Source of the DNA: an uncultured Opitutaceae bacterium
GTDB lineage: Bacteria; Verrucomicrobiota; Verrucomicrobiia; Opitutales; Opitutaceae
Assembly: GCA_951813085.1 (NCBI GenBank)
Contig: OX638348.1
Span: forward strand, 815,627 to 879,626
DNA length: 64,000 nucleotides
Reading direction: 5' to 3'
How positions within the stretch are numbered: the stretch's first letter is position 1; each line of letters opens with the position of its first letter. The notes beneath the pieces are model-generated. The model did no database searches, was not told the origin of the DNA, and worked only from the letters and a program-made list of their open reading frames with translations. A program made the translations under genes and the position numbers. Below, one piece after another: positions 1 to 10,300 of this stretch.

Positions 1-735
1 GGTATCCTGATACTCGTCTACTAAGGTATGGCGAAATCTCTGATTGTAGTATTCCTTAACTTCAGGAGCGACATCCATCAGCTTTAGCCAGTAGGTAAGC
101 AGGTCATCGTAATCGACAACCTGCTGTTCGGATTTTCGTTTCGCGTAGACTTCTGAAAATGACTGGATCGCGTCGATAAGCTCGTTGTACTGAGGGTAGT
201 AGGTAATTACGGTTTGTTCGATAGACTCTCGCGTATTCCGAGCCATGCTGATAACCGATGATAAGGGTCCAGGCTTAGGGTGGGTCTTATTCTTGAAGAA
301 TGCGCTGTCCACGGTTTCCACGGCGTTCTTCAAAACAGTCTCCGCTTCGCCGGCGTCCAGGATCGTGAAATTTTTGGCCAGGCCCACCGCGTCTCCGTGG
401 ATTCTCAAGAGCCGGTGGCCGATGCTATGAAACGTGCCCCCCCAGAAGCGACGCGGTTCATAGCTGGTGAGATCTTCGACTCGTTGCAGCATCTCCTTGG
501 CCGCTTTGTTGGTAAAGGTTAGCAGCAGGATATCGGAAGGGTTCACGCCCTGTGAAAGAAGGTAGGCGACACGATAGGTGAGGGTGCGGGTCTTGCCGCT
601 GCCCGCCCCGGCTAGAATCAGCAATGGACCGGGGTCGGCGGTCACTGCGGCGTACTGCTCATCATTCAAGTCGCTTTGAAAGTCGATCGGTGGAATCTCG
701 AGCGAGGAGGGCGATGTGGGCAGGTCAAAATCCAT
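1..735 (-). CDS. uvrD: UvrD/PcrA-family superfamily 1 DNA helicase, N-terminal part
   Basis: The gene runs off the left edge, so only the first 245 codons are visible. The protein begins MDFDLPTSP. It carries the Q-motif region (LNDEQYAAV), Walker A (AGAGSGKTRTLTYRV), motif Ia (LLLTFTNKAAKEML) and, at the very edge, motif II (VDEYQDT). Members are ATP-driven 3'-5' helicases acting in nucleotide excision and mismatch repair or replication restart. The start is the ATG at 735-733, just before the conserved region. It lies 131 bp downstream of proB on the same strand and may share its transcript. UvrD and PcrA cannot be separated from this part; the family call is firm. Confidence 0.93.
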   Translation of the reverse strand, partial: MDFDLPTSPSSLEIPPIDFQSDLNDEQYAAVTADPGPLLILAGAGSGKTRTLTYRVAYLLSQGVNPSDILLLTFTNKAAKEMLQRVEDLTSYEPRRFWGGTFHSIGHRLLRIHGDAVGLAKNFTILDAGEAETVLKNAVETVDSAFFKNKTHPKPGPLSSVISMARNTRESIEQTVITYYPQYNELIDAIQSFSEVYAKRKSEQQVVDYDDLLTYWLKLMDVAPEVKEYYNQRFRHTLVDEYQDT

Positions 736-866
736 GTTGCTGGAGTAAGAAGGAAAAACTGGATTCGAAGAAGTATTTTTTCGCGAATCTATGAATTAGC
801 GATGTCGCAGTCGAAATCTGAGTTCTTGCTCTCAGGGAACGCGTTGCCGCGTCCTGGGTGCGCAAG

Positions 867-1952
867 CTAAAGCAGGACGAGAGCGTCTCGATGAATGACC
901 TCGAATCGCTTTCGGTCTGGAAAGAGCCCTTCGATTTCCGTAGCGCTCTTGCGAGCGATCTGCCGAATCTCGTGGCTGGAAAAGGCGCTCTCTCCGCGGG
1001 CAATCGGTTCGCCGCTTTCGCTGATAACATCGATCACGTCACCGGAGTGGAAGTCGCCATCGCATTGCGAAACACCCGCAGCGAGCAGGCTGCTTTCCTT
1101 TCGAATGAGGGCGATGCGGGCGCCTTCGTCGATTCGGATAGATCCGCTGGGGCGTTGAAAGTAAGCGAGCCAGCGTTTTTTGGATACACGTGGATCTGAA
1201 CTGGCGACAAATCGAGTGCCCAGCGCTTCACCATCAAGAATTCGGAGAATCGTATTCTTTTCCGTACCGTCGGCGATATAGGTTTCGCATCCGGCTGCGG
1301 TGGCGAGTTTCGCCGCTTGAATTTTTGGAATCATGCCACCAATCGCAGTGGGCGAATTCGTTCCCTTGGCCATTCCTTCGATCTCCGGAGTGACGGATTC
1401 GACAATGGGCACGATTTCTCCTGTTCCGTCCATATCGATTAAGCCTGGAGCAGTTGACAGGATGAACAGCTTGCTCGCTTCGGCAAGGCTCGCGACCATT
1501 GCGCTCAGGATATCGTTGTTGCCGAACTTGATCTCGAAGGCGCTTACGGAATCGTTCTCGTTGATGACAGGGATGACATTGTAGTTGATGAGCTGGTCAA
1601 TCGTAGCCTTTGCATTGACGTAGCGGTTTCGGATGCGAAGTCCTTCGTGAGTCAACAGGATTTGGCCGACCACTAGGCCAAATGGATCAAGTCCATTTTG
1701 CCAACATTGGATAAGCCGGCTTTGCCCGATCGACGCGCATGCCTGCTGCTTTGCAAGAGTAGCAGGGCGCGATTGCAAATCGAGCGCTCCCATGCCCATG
1801 CCTATCGCGCCGGAACTGACGATGAGCGGATCGTAGCCGCGTTTCTTCAGTTCCGATACTTGGCGGCATATCGAGCTAATCCGATCGGTATTGATCTTGC
1901 CGATACCGGTAGTCAAAATACCGGTACCCAACTTTATTACGATGCGTTTCAA
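867..1952 (-). CDS. proB: Glutamate 5-kinase
   Basis: Phosphorylates L-glutamate to glutamyl-5-phosphate, the first step of proline synthesis, in the cytoplasm. The 361-residue protein has the amino-acid kinase fold: MKRIVIKLGTG at the N-terminus, IVSSGAIGMGMGAL, the NENDSVS active-site stretch and the FGNNDILSA nucleotide-binding segment. A C-terminal PUA-like domain covers roughly residues 270-355, which is the usual full-length ProB architecture. It follows frr after a 102-bp gap on the same strand, so a pyrH-frr-proB transcript is plausible. No proA lies beside it here. Confidence 0.96.
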   Translation of the reverse strand: MKRIVIKLGTGILTTGIGKINTDRISSICRQVSELKKRGYDPLIVSSGAIGMGMGALDLQSRPATLAKQQACASIGQSRLIQCWQNGLDPFGLVVGQILLTHEGLRIRNRYVNAKATIDQLINYNVIPVINENDSVSAFEIKFGNNDILSAMVASLAEASKLFILSTAPGLIDMDGTGEIVPIVESVTPEIEGMAKGTNSPTAIGGMIPKIQAAKLATAAGCETYIADGTEKNTILRILDGEALGTRFVASSDPRVSKKRWLAYFQRPSGSIRIDEGARIALIRKESSLLAAGVSQCDGDFHSGDVIDVISESGEPIARGESAFSSHEIRQIARKSATEIEGLFPDRKRFEVIHRDALVLL

Positions 1953-2054
1953 TGAGTGCGGTGTGGTTGCGCGAGAATGCTTGCGGTTGTCTCGGACTCG
2001 AAAAAGGGCTAGGCGACGGACTTCGCGGCCAATCGCGAGAGTCCTCGCATGACG

Positions 2055-2615
2055 CTATACGGTGAGTAGGTCGTTTTCCTTGGCGGAAAGCAGATCGTTG
2101 ATCTTCTTGATGGAGTTGTCCGTCTCCGTTTGGATCTCTTTCTCGCATCGCTTGAAGTCATCCTCGGAGAGCTGGCCGTCCTTTTGAAGCTTCTTGATGC
2201 CGTCCATAGCGTCGTGGCGCGCTTTTCGCACCCCAACTCGAGCATCCTCCGCGTGCTTGCTTACGAGCTTGACGAGCTCCTGGCGGCGCTCACCGGTCAG
2301 CTCGGGCAATGGCAGGCGGATGACATCCCCCATAATTGCGGGCGTAATTCCGATGTTGGAGGTTTGAATCGCTTTCTCGATCGCTTGAAGCGTTCCTTTG
2401 TCCCAGGGAGTGATAGCGATTGTTCGATTGTCTGGAGTCGAGATCGCGGCCATGTCGCGGATGGCCATCATGCTTCCGTAAGCGTCCACCATGATGCCTT
2501 CCACCATTTGCGGATTCGCCTTGCCGGTATTCACTGCCGTGAACTCTCGAGAAGCATGCTCGATCGCTTTCTCCATTCCTTCTTCAAAGTTCAAAAAGAT
2601 TTCGTCTTTGTCCAT
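2055..2615 (-). CDS. frr: Ribosome recycling factor
   Basis: Splits post-termination ribosomes together with EF-G. The 186-residue length is standard. Visible family stretches include GKANPQMVEGI, a helical-arm segment RRQELVKLVSKHAEDARVGV, and RKARHDAMD near the middle. The tail ends in a charged coiled segment (KEIQTETDNSIKKINDLLSAKENDLL). It lies 55 bp downstream of pyrH on the same strand, the classical pyrH-frr order. rpsB and tsf, which often precede pyrH, are not present; a tRNA gene lies on the other side. Confidence 0.97.
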   Translation of the reverse strand: MDKDEIFLNFEEGMEKAIEHASREFTAVNTGKANPQMVEGIMVDAYGSMMAIRDMAAISTPDNRTIAITPWDKGTLQAIEKAIQTSNIGITPAIMGDVIRLPLPELTGERRQELVKLVSKHAEDARVGVRKARHDAMDGIKKLQKDGQLSEDDFKRCEKEIQTETDNSIKKINDLLSAKENDLLTV

Positions 2616-2670
2616 AGCGTATTAAGTTTTCGGGTTTCTAGAGCGTTTGGGCAAACCTGTAAAGCGCGAG

Positions 2671-3420
2671 CTAGGATTCGGAGCAAACCAAGGTACCGAC
2701 CTTGTCGCCAAGGATCGCCCGCCGAATGCTGCCCTCTTCGTTCAAGCTGAAGACGAGGATGGGGACATCGTTGTCCATGCAAAGCGAAAATGCGGTGGAA
2801 TCCAGAATGTTGAGGCGTTGCTGAAGGGCGTCGATATAGCTGAGTTGCTCGTAGCGCACTGCGTCGTCGAATTTCATGGGGTCCTTGTCGTAGACGCCGT
2901 CCACCTTGGTGGCCTTCATGATGACTTCGGCTTGGATTTCGCTCGCCCGTAGGGCTGCGGTGGTATCCGTGGAAAAATAGGGGTTGCCGGTTCCGGCGAC
3001 GAAAATAACGACGCGTCCTTTCTCTAAATGGCGAATCGCTCGCCTTAAGATGAATGGCTCCGCGACTTGGTTCATGGGAATGGAGGTTTGGACGCGGGTC
3101 ACGACACCCATTTTCTCAAGGCATTCCATGAAAGCTAGCCCGTTAATCACGGTGGAGAGCATTCCCATGTAGTCCCCGGTGGTGCGGTCCACTCCTCGGT
3201 CTTTCGAACCGGAAAGCCCGCGGAAGATATTTCCGCCCCCGATGACGATGCAGACTTCCGTGCCGAGCGAGCGAATATCCTTAATTTGCTCGCAAATTCG
3301 CTTGAGGGTATCCCAATCGATGGGATCGCCGGTTTTCGAGCATCGCAGCACTTCGCCGCTTAGCTTGAGTATGATACGTTTGTACTTCGGATTGCCGGCC
3401 GGATTTGGGTCTGAGGACAT
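2671..3420 (-). CDS. pyrH: UMP kinase
   Basis: Phosphorylates UMP to UDP in pyrimidine nucleotide synthesis; the bacterial enzyme is a UTP-inhibited hexamer. The 249-residue protein shows the amino-acid kinase family motifs [43 protein letters not shown] and VDGVYDKDP. It is slightly longer than the usual 235-245 residues because of an N-terminal [13 protein letters not shown] extension. It heads the apparent minus-strand pyrH-frr-proB cluster, and its start is 114 bp from the divergently oriented tRNA-Gln. Confidence 0.97.
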   Translation of the reverse strand: MSSDPNPAGNPKYKRIILKLSGEVLRCSKTGDPIDWDTLKRICEQIKDIRSLGTEVCIVIGGGNIFRGLSGSKDRGVDRTTGDYMGMLSTVINGLAFMECLEKMGVVTRVQTSIPMNQVAEPFILRRAIRHLEKGRVVIFVAGTGNPYFSTDTTAALRASEIQAEVIMKATKVDGVYDKDPMKFDDAVRYEQLSYIDALQQRLNILDSTAFSLCMDNDVPILVFSLNEEGSIRRAILGDKVGTLVCSES

Positions 3421-3534
3421 TAAAAACTCGTTAAGCCATAGGGCGTTAGGGTCGTCAATGCTGCGTTTCGCAAACTTCGCCTATTTCAGCGCTTGACGGC
3501 ATTGAATCTATTCGCAACTTATGCGGCCTTTAGC

Positions 3535-3608
3535 AGCCTGGTGGTGTAATGGTAGCACAGATGGTTTTGGTCCATCCAGTCGGGGTTCGAACCCCTGCCG
3601 GGCTGCCA
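3535..3608 (+). tRNA. tRNA-Gln (anticodon UUG)
   Basis: A complete cloverleaf can be drawn by hand. The acceptor stem is AGCCTGG (3535-3541) with CCGGGCT (3598-3604), discriminator G3605 and an encoded CCA at 3606-3608. The anticodon stem GATGG/CCATC encloses TTTTGGT, giving anticodon TTG at 3567-3569. The T arm is CGGGG-TTCGAAC-CCCTG and the variable loop is 4 nt. The D stem is short (three pairs, TGT/ACA). The tRNA stands alone; the following 270 bp to the next gene hold nothing I recognise. Confidence 0.95.
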
Positions 3609-3878
3609 ATTTTTCGAGGGTCCGATCCAAATTCTTCCTGCCCGCGGTTGCGAGCGATAGGCCGCTGGTGGTAAAAACCCGTTAAAACACTGCGTGATGG
3701 GTAGCTCCCAAGTTCTCTGGTTAGGAAATCTTGACGGGCAAGGCTGCAATGAATCCGTTTAGCGAAGGCGCTGACTGCGACGATTTCCAGCATTGATTTC
3801 TTTGGTGATTGGTCGAAGATTCTAAAGCGTTGTTGTAGGGAAGGAGCGCTGCTCCTTTAAATTGCAGGACTAACTGAT

Positions 3879-6062
3879 ATGTATATCTCAGCGGATTGGC
3901 TCACACCTTTGAGCGAAGCGCTCTGGAAGGCTGAAAAGAAGCACCCAGGGTCGATTCGCATGATGAGCGACAGCTTCAATGATCCTCATGAGCTGGTTCG
4001 CTGCTATATCGAGCCAAATTGCCGCTACGAAGACCATATGGGAAATGCAGGAAAGTCGTCCTGCGCGGCTTTCGATGCAATCAACCTGTTCATGGACCAG
4101 GGCGTCGACGAGTCGATTCAAGGCGGAAATCAGATGCTCGTACTGGGAAACTCAGGGACTGGGAAGACGTCGCTTCTCTCGATACTCCGGCTAGCCCAAG
4201 TCTTGGAGAATCGGGATCGGTCCATCAGGTGCGAGCTATTCCGTTTGGGACTCGATACCTTGGACAAGATCGCCTCCATTTCCAACCCCTCCGATACGGT
4301 GCTGCTGCTCGATGGCTTGGACGAGGACCGGGAAGCGCGGGCGAGTCCGCGCCAGCGCCTACTCGATCTTCTCGAAGCGAGCGGTTCCTTTAAGCGTGTA
4401 TTGATTGCCTGCGACAACCGCTACTTTTTTCAGAATGTGAGCGATGCGTCATCAGGGGACAAAGGAGGCCGGGTGGGCGAGTACGATTGCCCTGTGATGG
4501 TTTTGCTCGATTTCGATACCGACCAAATTGATCGGTATCTCGATGCTCGTTTTCCAAAGAAATGGCAGCAGAAACTCCTTAAAAGAGGCGCTCGCGAAGT
4601 GGCGGAGCAACAAATCGCCAATATAGGCGTGCTCAAGCATCGCCCGCAAACGCTCTCTATGATTGGCTACCTATTCGACAATGAGGGATCGCTGCCCGAT
4701 GAGTACAGCTTGATGGAAGCCGTATCCATTCAATGGTTGATTATTGAGAACGAGCGGGCAGCGAAACAGGGAATCGCGGGCGTGTCGATCAAGTCTTTGT
4801 TCGATTCGGCGAAGCTTCTATCCACGCGTATGGCGGAAATTGGAATGTATTCAATATCCGAGCACCGTGTACATGAATGGATGCCTGTGGGGGAGGGCAA
4901 TCTCCAGCTGGAAAGCATGGAATTCGATGCCTATTCGCTCTTGCAGAAGCATGAATTCGGAGCAGGGGGGAGAAGCTATCGTTTTTCGCATCAAACGGTA
5001 CAGGAATTTTTCGCGGCCCAAAACGTTCTCGATAACAGCGATGAGAATGAAATCGTGGTACCTGAATACGCCACTAACAAAATGGTCGACTACATCGTGC
5101 ACGGTCGATCCGTCAACGAGGAGCATCGCGACAAAAAGTTGATCATGCGCAACTTAAACCTCGCCAATTTCGAATTCGAGTCTGCAGATTTGAAAGGAGC
5201 AATTATCGAAGGGGCGGATCTGACTGACGCGAATTTCGAGAACGCGAATCTGGAGGAGGTCGAGTTCGTGCAATGCCGCTTGGACGGCGCCACCTTTGAC
5301 AAGGCGGATACGGAGGGAGCGGAATCGGACAAGCCGAATCTAGGCTTGCCGGTGTCCTTTGAAATCGAGGACGGCGTTTTTCTGGAGATGCTGTGGGTCG
5401 AGCCAGGATCGTTCAATATCGGCAATCGGGACTCGCCAATTGAAATCGATATCCCCGAGGGATTTTGGCTGGGCAAATGCCCGATCACTCAGCGGATATA
5501 CGAGTCTATCATGGAAGTGAATCCGAGCTCGTTCCAAACGGAATTCGGGGAGTTGCCGGTGGAGCAGGTGTCGTGGAATGATGCTCAATACTTTTGCGAG
5601 GAACTCACTCGATTGCTTCCCGAGGACTTGGAGGAACCGTTCGAGTTTAGGCTGCCAAAAGAGTCGGAATGGGTTCACGCTTGTCGGGCAGGAAACTCGA
5701 CCAACTACAGCTATGGCGATAACGAGCGGATTTTTGGCCAGTACGGCTGGTATTCTGGCAATAGCGACGGGAAAACGCATAAGCCCGGCGAAAAGCGGCC
5801 CAATCCTTGGGGATTTAACGATATGCATGGCAACGTTTGGGAGTGGTGCTATGATCGCGATGATAACTTCGCTCATCGATTGATCAATGACTTGAAGGGC
5901 GAGGAGAAAGAAGAGGTGCGCGCCATCCGAGGAGGTGGTTGGAGCAGCCTCGTATACGCTTGCCGCATTGCGAACAAAAATTGGTTTCCGTTGCACGAGT
6001 ACAGCAATAGTATAGGGTTCCGTGTTGCGTTGGTAAAAGGTCGACCACGGCCGATATCTTAA
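3879..6062 (+). CDS. STAND/NACHT-like ATPase with pentapeptide repeats and an FGE-like (C-type lectin fold) domain
   Basis: The 727-residue protein has three parts. Residues about 60-330 form a P-loop ATPase with Walker A GNSGTGKTS (90-98) and an acidic Walker B VLLLDGLDED (141-150), typical of STAND signalling ATPases. Residues about 420-485 are pentapeptide repeats (ANFEFESADL, GADLTDANF, ANLEEVEF). Residues about 495-720 match the formylglycine-generating-enzyme/sulfatase-modifying family: PVEQVSWNDAQYFCEEL, FRLPKESEWVHACRAG, MHGNVWEWCYD, RAIRGGGWSS and a GFRVAL end. The first of the two FGE catalytic cysteines is replaced by serine (GGGWSSLVYACR), so ligand sensing is likelier than oxidase activity. 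I see no N-terminal effector domain. The next gene starts one base after its stop. The exact role is unknown. Confidence 0.85.
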   Translation: MYISADWLTPLSEALWKAEKKHPGSIRMMSDSFNDPHELVRCYIEPNCRYEDHMGNAGKSSCAAFDAINLFMDQGVDESIQGGNQMLVLGNSGTGKTSLLSILRLAQVLENRDRSIRCELFRLGLDTLDKIASISNPSDTVLLLDGLDEDREARASPRQRLLDLLEASGSFKRVLIACDNRYFFQNVSDASSGDKGGRVGEYDCPVMVLLDFDTDQIDRYLDARFPKKWQQKLLKRGAREVAEQQIANIGVLKHRPQTLSMIGYLFDNEGSLPDEYSLMEAVSIQWLIIENERAAKQGIAGVSIKSLFDSAKLLSTRMAEIGMYSISEHRVHEWMPVGEGNLQLESMEFDAYSLLQKHEFGAGGRSYRFSHQTVQEFFAAQNVLDNSDENEIVVPEYATNKMVDYIVHGRSVNEEHRDKKLIMRNLNLANFEFESADLKGAIIEGADLTDANFENANLEEVEFVQCRLDGATFDKADTEGAESDKPNLGLPVSFEIEDGVFLEMLWVEPGSFNIGNRDSPIEIDIPEGFWLGKCPITQRIYESIMEVNPSSFQTEFGELPVEQVSWNDAQYFCEELTRLLPEDLEEPFEFRLPKESEWVHACRAGNSTNYSYGDNERIFGQYGWYSGNSDGKTHKPGEKRPNPWGFNDMHGNVWEWCYDRDDNFAHRLINDLKGEEKEEVRAIRGGGWSSLVYACRIANKNWFPLHEYSNSIGFRVALVKGRPRPIS

Positions 6063-6063
6063 G

Positions 6064-7188
6064 ATGAAGGGAACGATAGCGGCTATAGGGGTCATCTTCT
6101 GCGCCTTGGCTGGCTTAGCGGACGAGAGGTATCTGAACGTTCCGGTATCCGAGATCGAGGAGATAATGATTCTTGGATACAACCTCGATCCTAGAACGGA
6201 GGCGTTGATCGATGGCGTAGCCGATCGCTATCCGGAGTCTCCGATGGGACCTTGCCTGAAAGCGGCCCGACTCTTTCGTATCAATGACTACGCAGGTGGA
6301 ACGAACTCTACGTTGGAGAAACGATTCGAAGAGGCCTCGCGAGTTGCTATCGAAGCTTCCAAAAATTACTACGAGGCGCATCCAGACGATCCCGCTGCTC
6401 GATACGCTCTCGCGATGTGCGAGCTGAATTTGGCTCGATTCTATATTGATAGAGGACGTTGGTTCAGCGGATTTTTCAAGGCGACTTCTGGATTGAACCA
6501 TCTGAAATCGATTTTGAAAAAGTATCCAAATTTCCATGATGCTAAAATGCCTCTTGGCGTTGCCAATTGCTTCCTGGACAAGACACCTGCTTATCTGAAG
6601 CCGATCGCCGCATTGCTTCGATTCTCCGGAGATATGGAGCTCGGTTTGCAGCAGCTGCACGATGCCGAGACGAAGGGATTTCTTACGCGCTACGAAAGCC
6701 TATATTACCAGATTGGCGTTCAATGGGAGTTGCTAGAGGACAAGGATGCTGCGGGCTCGATTCTTGATCGGTTTATCGATCTGTTTCCACGCAATGTCGA
6801 TGCGATTGCGATGAAGGCTCATCTGGATCGTAGGCAGGAGCGATATGAAGACGCGTTCGATGGCTACCAACGGATTCTGGCGATGGACGAAGTCTCCTGT
6901 TTGGGAGACGTTAGAGATTGGCTGATCCTGCACTCAGGAAATATGGCCATTCGCTTGGAAAAGCCGGAAATCGCTTTAGAAAAGGGCGCAGAGCTGCTTG
7001 CGACGGAAGGGTACTTTGAGAAGGAAATGCGCGCCTGGGGCCACTTGCTGCGGGGGAATGCCCGACTCCACATGGATGACCGGGATGCGAGTCTGGTGGA
7101 GTTCGCCCAGGTCAAGCGTCGGGATAGCCCAGAGGCCTACAAGGCGATGAAGGGTATCGTAGATGGAGTCGACAGCGACGACTCCTAG
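6064..7188 (+). CDS. Secreted TPR-like helical-repeat protein, partner of the STAND ATPase gene
   Basis: The 374-residue protein has an N-terminal signal peptide (MKGTIAAIGVIFCALAG, likely cut before DERYLN). It is followed by helix pairs resembling tetratricopeptide repeats, for example EAHPDDPAARYALAMCELNLARFYID (about 98-123) and LFPRNVDAIAMKAHLDRRQERYEDAFDGYQ (about 236-266). TPR proteins act as binding scaffolds; no catalytic motif is visible. Its ATG is one base beyond the stop of the upstream gene, which strongly suggests translational coupling. The pairing of a cytoplasmic ATPase with an exported repeat protein is odd. Function unknown. Confidence 0.8.
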   Translation: MKGTIAAIGVIFCALAGLADERYLNVPVSEIEEIMILGYNLDPRTEALIDGVADRYPESPMGPCLKAARLFRINDYAGGTNSTLEKRFEEASRVAIEASKNYYEAHPDDPAARYALAMCELNLARFYIDRGRWFSGFFKATSGLNHLKSILKKYPNFHDAKMPLGVANCFLDKTPAYLKPIAALLRFSGDMELGLQQLHDAETKGFLTRYESLYYQIGVQWELLEDKDAAGSILDRFIDLFPRNVDAIAMKAHLDRRQERYEDAFDGYQRILAMDEVSCLGDVRDWLILHSGNMAIRLEKPEIALEKGAELLATEGYFEKEMRAWGHLLRGNARLHMDDRDASLVEFAQVKRRDSPEAYKAMKGIVDGVDSDDS

Positions 7189-7369
7189 CCTGAGGGCGCG
7201 AAACTGCGGTTTGCGGGACGTATTGCTCCTCTGAAACTGCTGCAATAGAGCGATTTACGCTTCATTTACTCTGTTTTGGTTGAGGTGGCGAAATTGTCGC
7301 GAGGGTGACTGAAATTGGACGGCAATTGCCCGATAAGTAGAGGAACGTCCTCCGAAATCGCCTGACACC

Positions 7370-10300
7370 ATGACATCGCTCTCCGTTCGCTCACGTGCGA
7401 TCCGAATATCGCTCGCCTGCTTGGCTTTGTGCCTGGGGTTTGGAGTAGGCGTTTGGGAGCCTGAAACTAGCGAGCGCGGGCAGTCGCTGGGCCAGAATGC
7501 GGATAAGAGTTCCGCTCCGGCTTCTCGGGATGCGGTTACTGGAATGGCTTCGGATACATTGTCTTCCGTTCAGGTCTCGGCTAGGGATGCGTGGGAAGGT
7601 TCCGAAGTTCTCTATCGAAAACGAACGAATCTAGGATCCAGTGAAGACCGCTATCGGCAGTGAAGAGTCGTGAAGCATCCGGATATTCGCTACGCAATTT
7701 ATGTTGAAGAATTCGTCCAGCTTTCATCCGAAGCGCGGATCGTCGAGCGAGACATTGTCCGAGAAATTGCGGCTGAGCACTTCCTTCTGACTCCGAATCC
7801 TTCCGCGACAATCGAGGAGGTGAGAAAGGCGATGGGCGACCTAGGGCTAGTGGTAGGAGATGCGGTTTCGATGGAGGGTCCTGTCAGAGTGTCCCTGCCG
7901 CGATTCTTGGAGGCGCCGGAAGCGTTGATCTCGATCGTAGCTGAAATGAATAGCGGTGCCTACTCCAATATTGTAGATCACGCTGACTACGACTTCGTTC
8001 GTCGCATCGCATTGGCACCGGACGCGCCTACTTCGAGTCGGGGGATCAATGGGGGCTTTTGAATGACGGAGCTCGAGCGGGATCGATCGAAGGCGTGGAT
8101 ATTGGCGCGAGCGAGGGTTGGGACATTCGGACGGATGCATCGAATGTGGTCGTAGCGATTGTTGATACGGGAGCGCGGTATTCGCACGAGGACTTATCTG
8201 GGAATATGTGGGTGAACAGTGGAGAGATCGCTGGAAACGGCATTGATGACGATGCCAATGGATTTGTAGACGATATCCATGGAATGAATGCCCTCCTTTC
8301 GTCGGAGCTGCCTGGCGGAGGCGACCCGATCGATGACAATGGCCATGGGACGCATGTCGCAGGGACTGTTGGAGCGGTTGGAAACAACGGGATCGGGGTG
8401 ACTGGCGTGGCTTGGCAAGTGCAGTTGATGCCCTTGAGGCTCTTGGGGTCCTCTGGGGCAGGAATGGATTCGGATGCGATCGCCTGTATTGACTATGCCA
8501 TACAAAATGGAGCCGATATAATTAACAATAGCTGGGGTGGAGAAGGTGTGAATCGAGCATTGATTGATGCCGTACAACGAGCCAACGAAGCCGGTATTAT
8601 ATTCGTCGCCGCGGCAGGCAATGGGTATGATGATATCGATATCAATGCATTCACTCCTGCAGGGATCGATTTGCCTAATGTGGTTACTGTGGGGAACCAC
8701 GATGACAGGAACAATCTGCATTTGACCTCTAACTACGGAAGGGGAAAAGTCGATTTGTTGGCTCCGGGAACTCGCATTCGTTCCACGACTCAGCGTACCG
8801 ATAGTTCGTATGGAATAAAGACGGGTACGTCGATGGCGGCTCCGCACGTATCTGGAATTCTTGCTTTGCTTAAAGCGGAGTATTCAGAAACTACATAAAG
8901 CAAATAGAGAGAGCGCTGCAAGGATCCTTGAGAGAGCCGCAGTATGAAGCGTTTTCCAGGACGGGCGCTCGCGCTAGCTTGGAGGGAGCTATGCTGATCG
9001 ATTCCTTCGCGCCTGCGTCTCCCTCGGAATTTACGCTCGCGAGCCCGTCGGGAGCTCCTCTATTGCATTGGAGCAATGGTTGGAGCGAATCTATCGATGG
9101 GTTTCGCATAGAGCGTCAAATCGATGACGGAGATTGGAATCTAGTTGGATTTGCGCTGGATTCCGCAAGGGAGTTTAAGGACTTGGATCGACTTTATTCT
9201 TCAACTGTACGGTATCGAGTCGTTGCCGTTACCAGAACGGCGAGTCGCTCCCTTCTCAGGCTCGTTCGCTAAGCAGTCCGGTGTCGACATCGGATCGAGT
9301 CCGAGTCGAATTACCCGAGGGTGACGATGGAATCGCGTTTGGGGGCGCAATCGATACATCGGCAAATACTCTAGTGGTGTGGTAGGGGCTTCAATGGACG
9401 ATGACGCGGGCGAAGGTTCTGGTTCCGTCTATGTTTACGAACGAATTCCTGGATCGTCATGGGAGTACCGTCAGAAACTAATTGGCGATGATACGGAGTC
9501 ATATGACAATTTTGGATACTCCGTCAGCGTAAACGAATCTGAAATCCTTGTTGGCGCATTCAATGAAGATGGAGTCGATGTAGATACAGGCGCGGCCTAC
9601 GTATTCTCCCGAGATGAAGCGGGACGTTGGAATCAAATGCAGAAGATCGTCTCAGGATCGCTAGGTTCGCATGACCGATTTGGATTTAGCGTCGACATCG
9701 ACGGCGACTGGCTTGCGGTTTCTTCTCGTGATTACGACGATAGCGGTTCCAACTCAGGCTCGGTTCAGCTCTATCGTCGCAACGAGATCGGGATCTGGGA
9801 GTTTACGTTGAAACTGATTCCTCCCGCGGAATCGCCCGGAGCGTATTTCGGTTGTGATATCGCTTTGGATGGAATTTCGCTCGTTGTTGGATCGAAAGGA
9901 GACAGCTCACAAGGGACAGGCGTAGATTCCACGTATGTGTATCAAAATGTTGGTGATGACTGGGTTTACGTGACGAAGTTGCTCCCTGAGACTTTTTCGA
10001 ACTATGACGGATTTGGGTCGAGCGTAGCTATCGAAGGCGAGTCTATATTGGTGGGCGTTCCCAATGCGGATGGCCAGTTCACGGATTCCGGTGCCGCTGC
10101 GCTGTATCGATATTTGGAAGGGCAATGGGTTGAGGTTGAAACATTCGTTCCTACAGTCGAGTTAGTGGGCACTCGTTTCGGTTCGGATGTAGCGCTGAGA
10201 GATTCGAGAGCCGGAGCGATCGGAAGGACTGAGAGTGGAGGGTCTTCAGCAGGCTATGTTTTCCAAGAATACGACTCGGGCGATTGGGAATTGAAAGTCG

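Noticed and set aside
3879..6062. Formylglycine-generating enzyme that activates the sulfatase
   Set aside because: One catalytic cysteine is Ser and the domain is fused to a STAND ATPase 50 kb away; a sensing role fits better.
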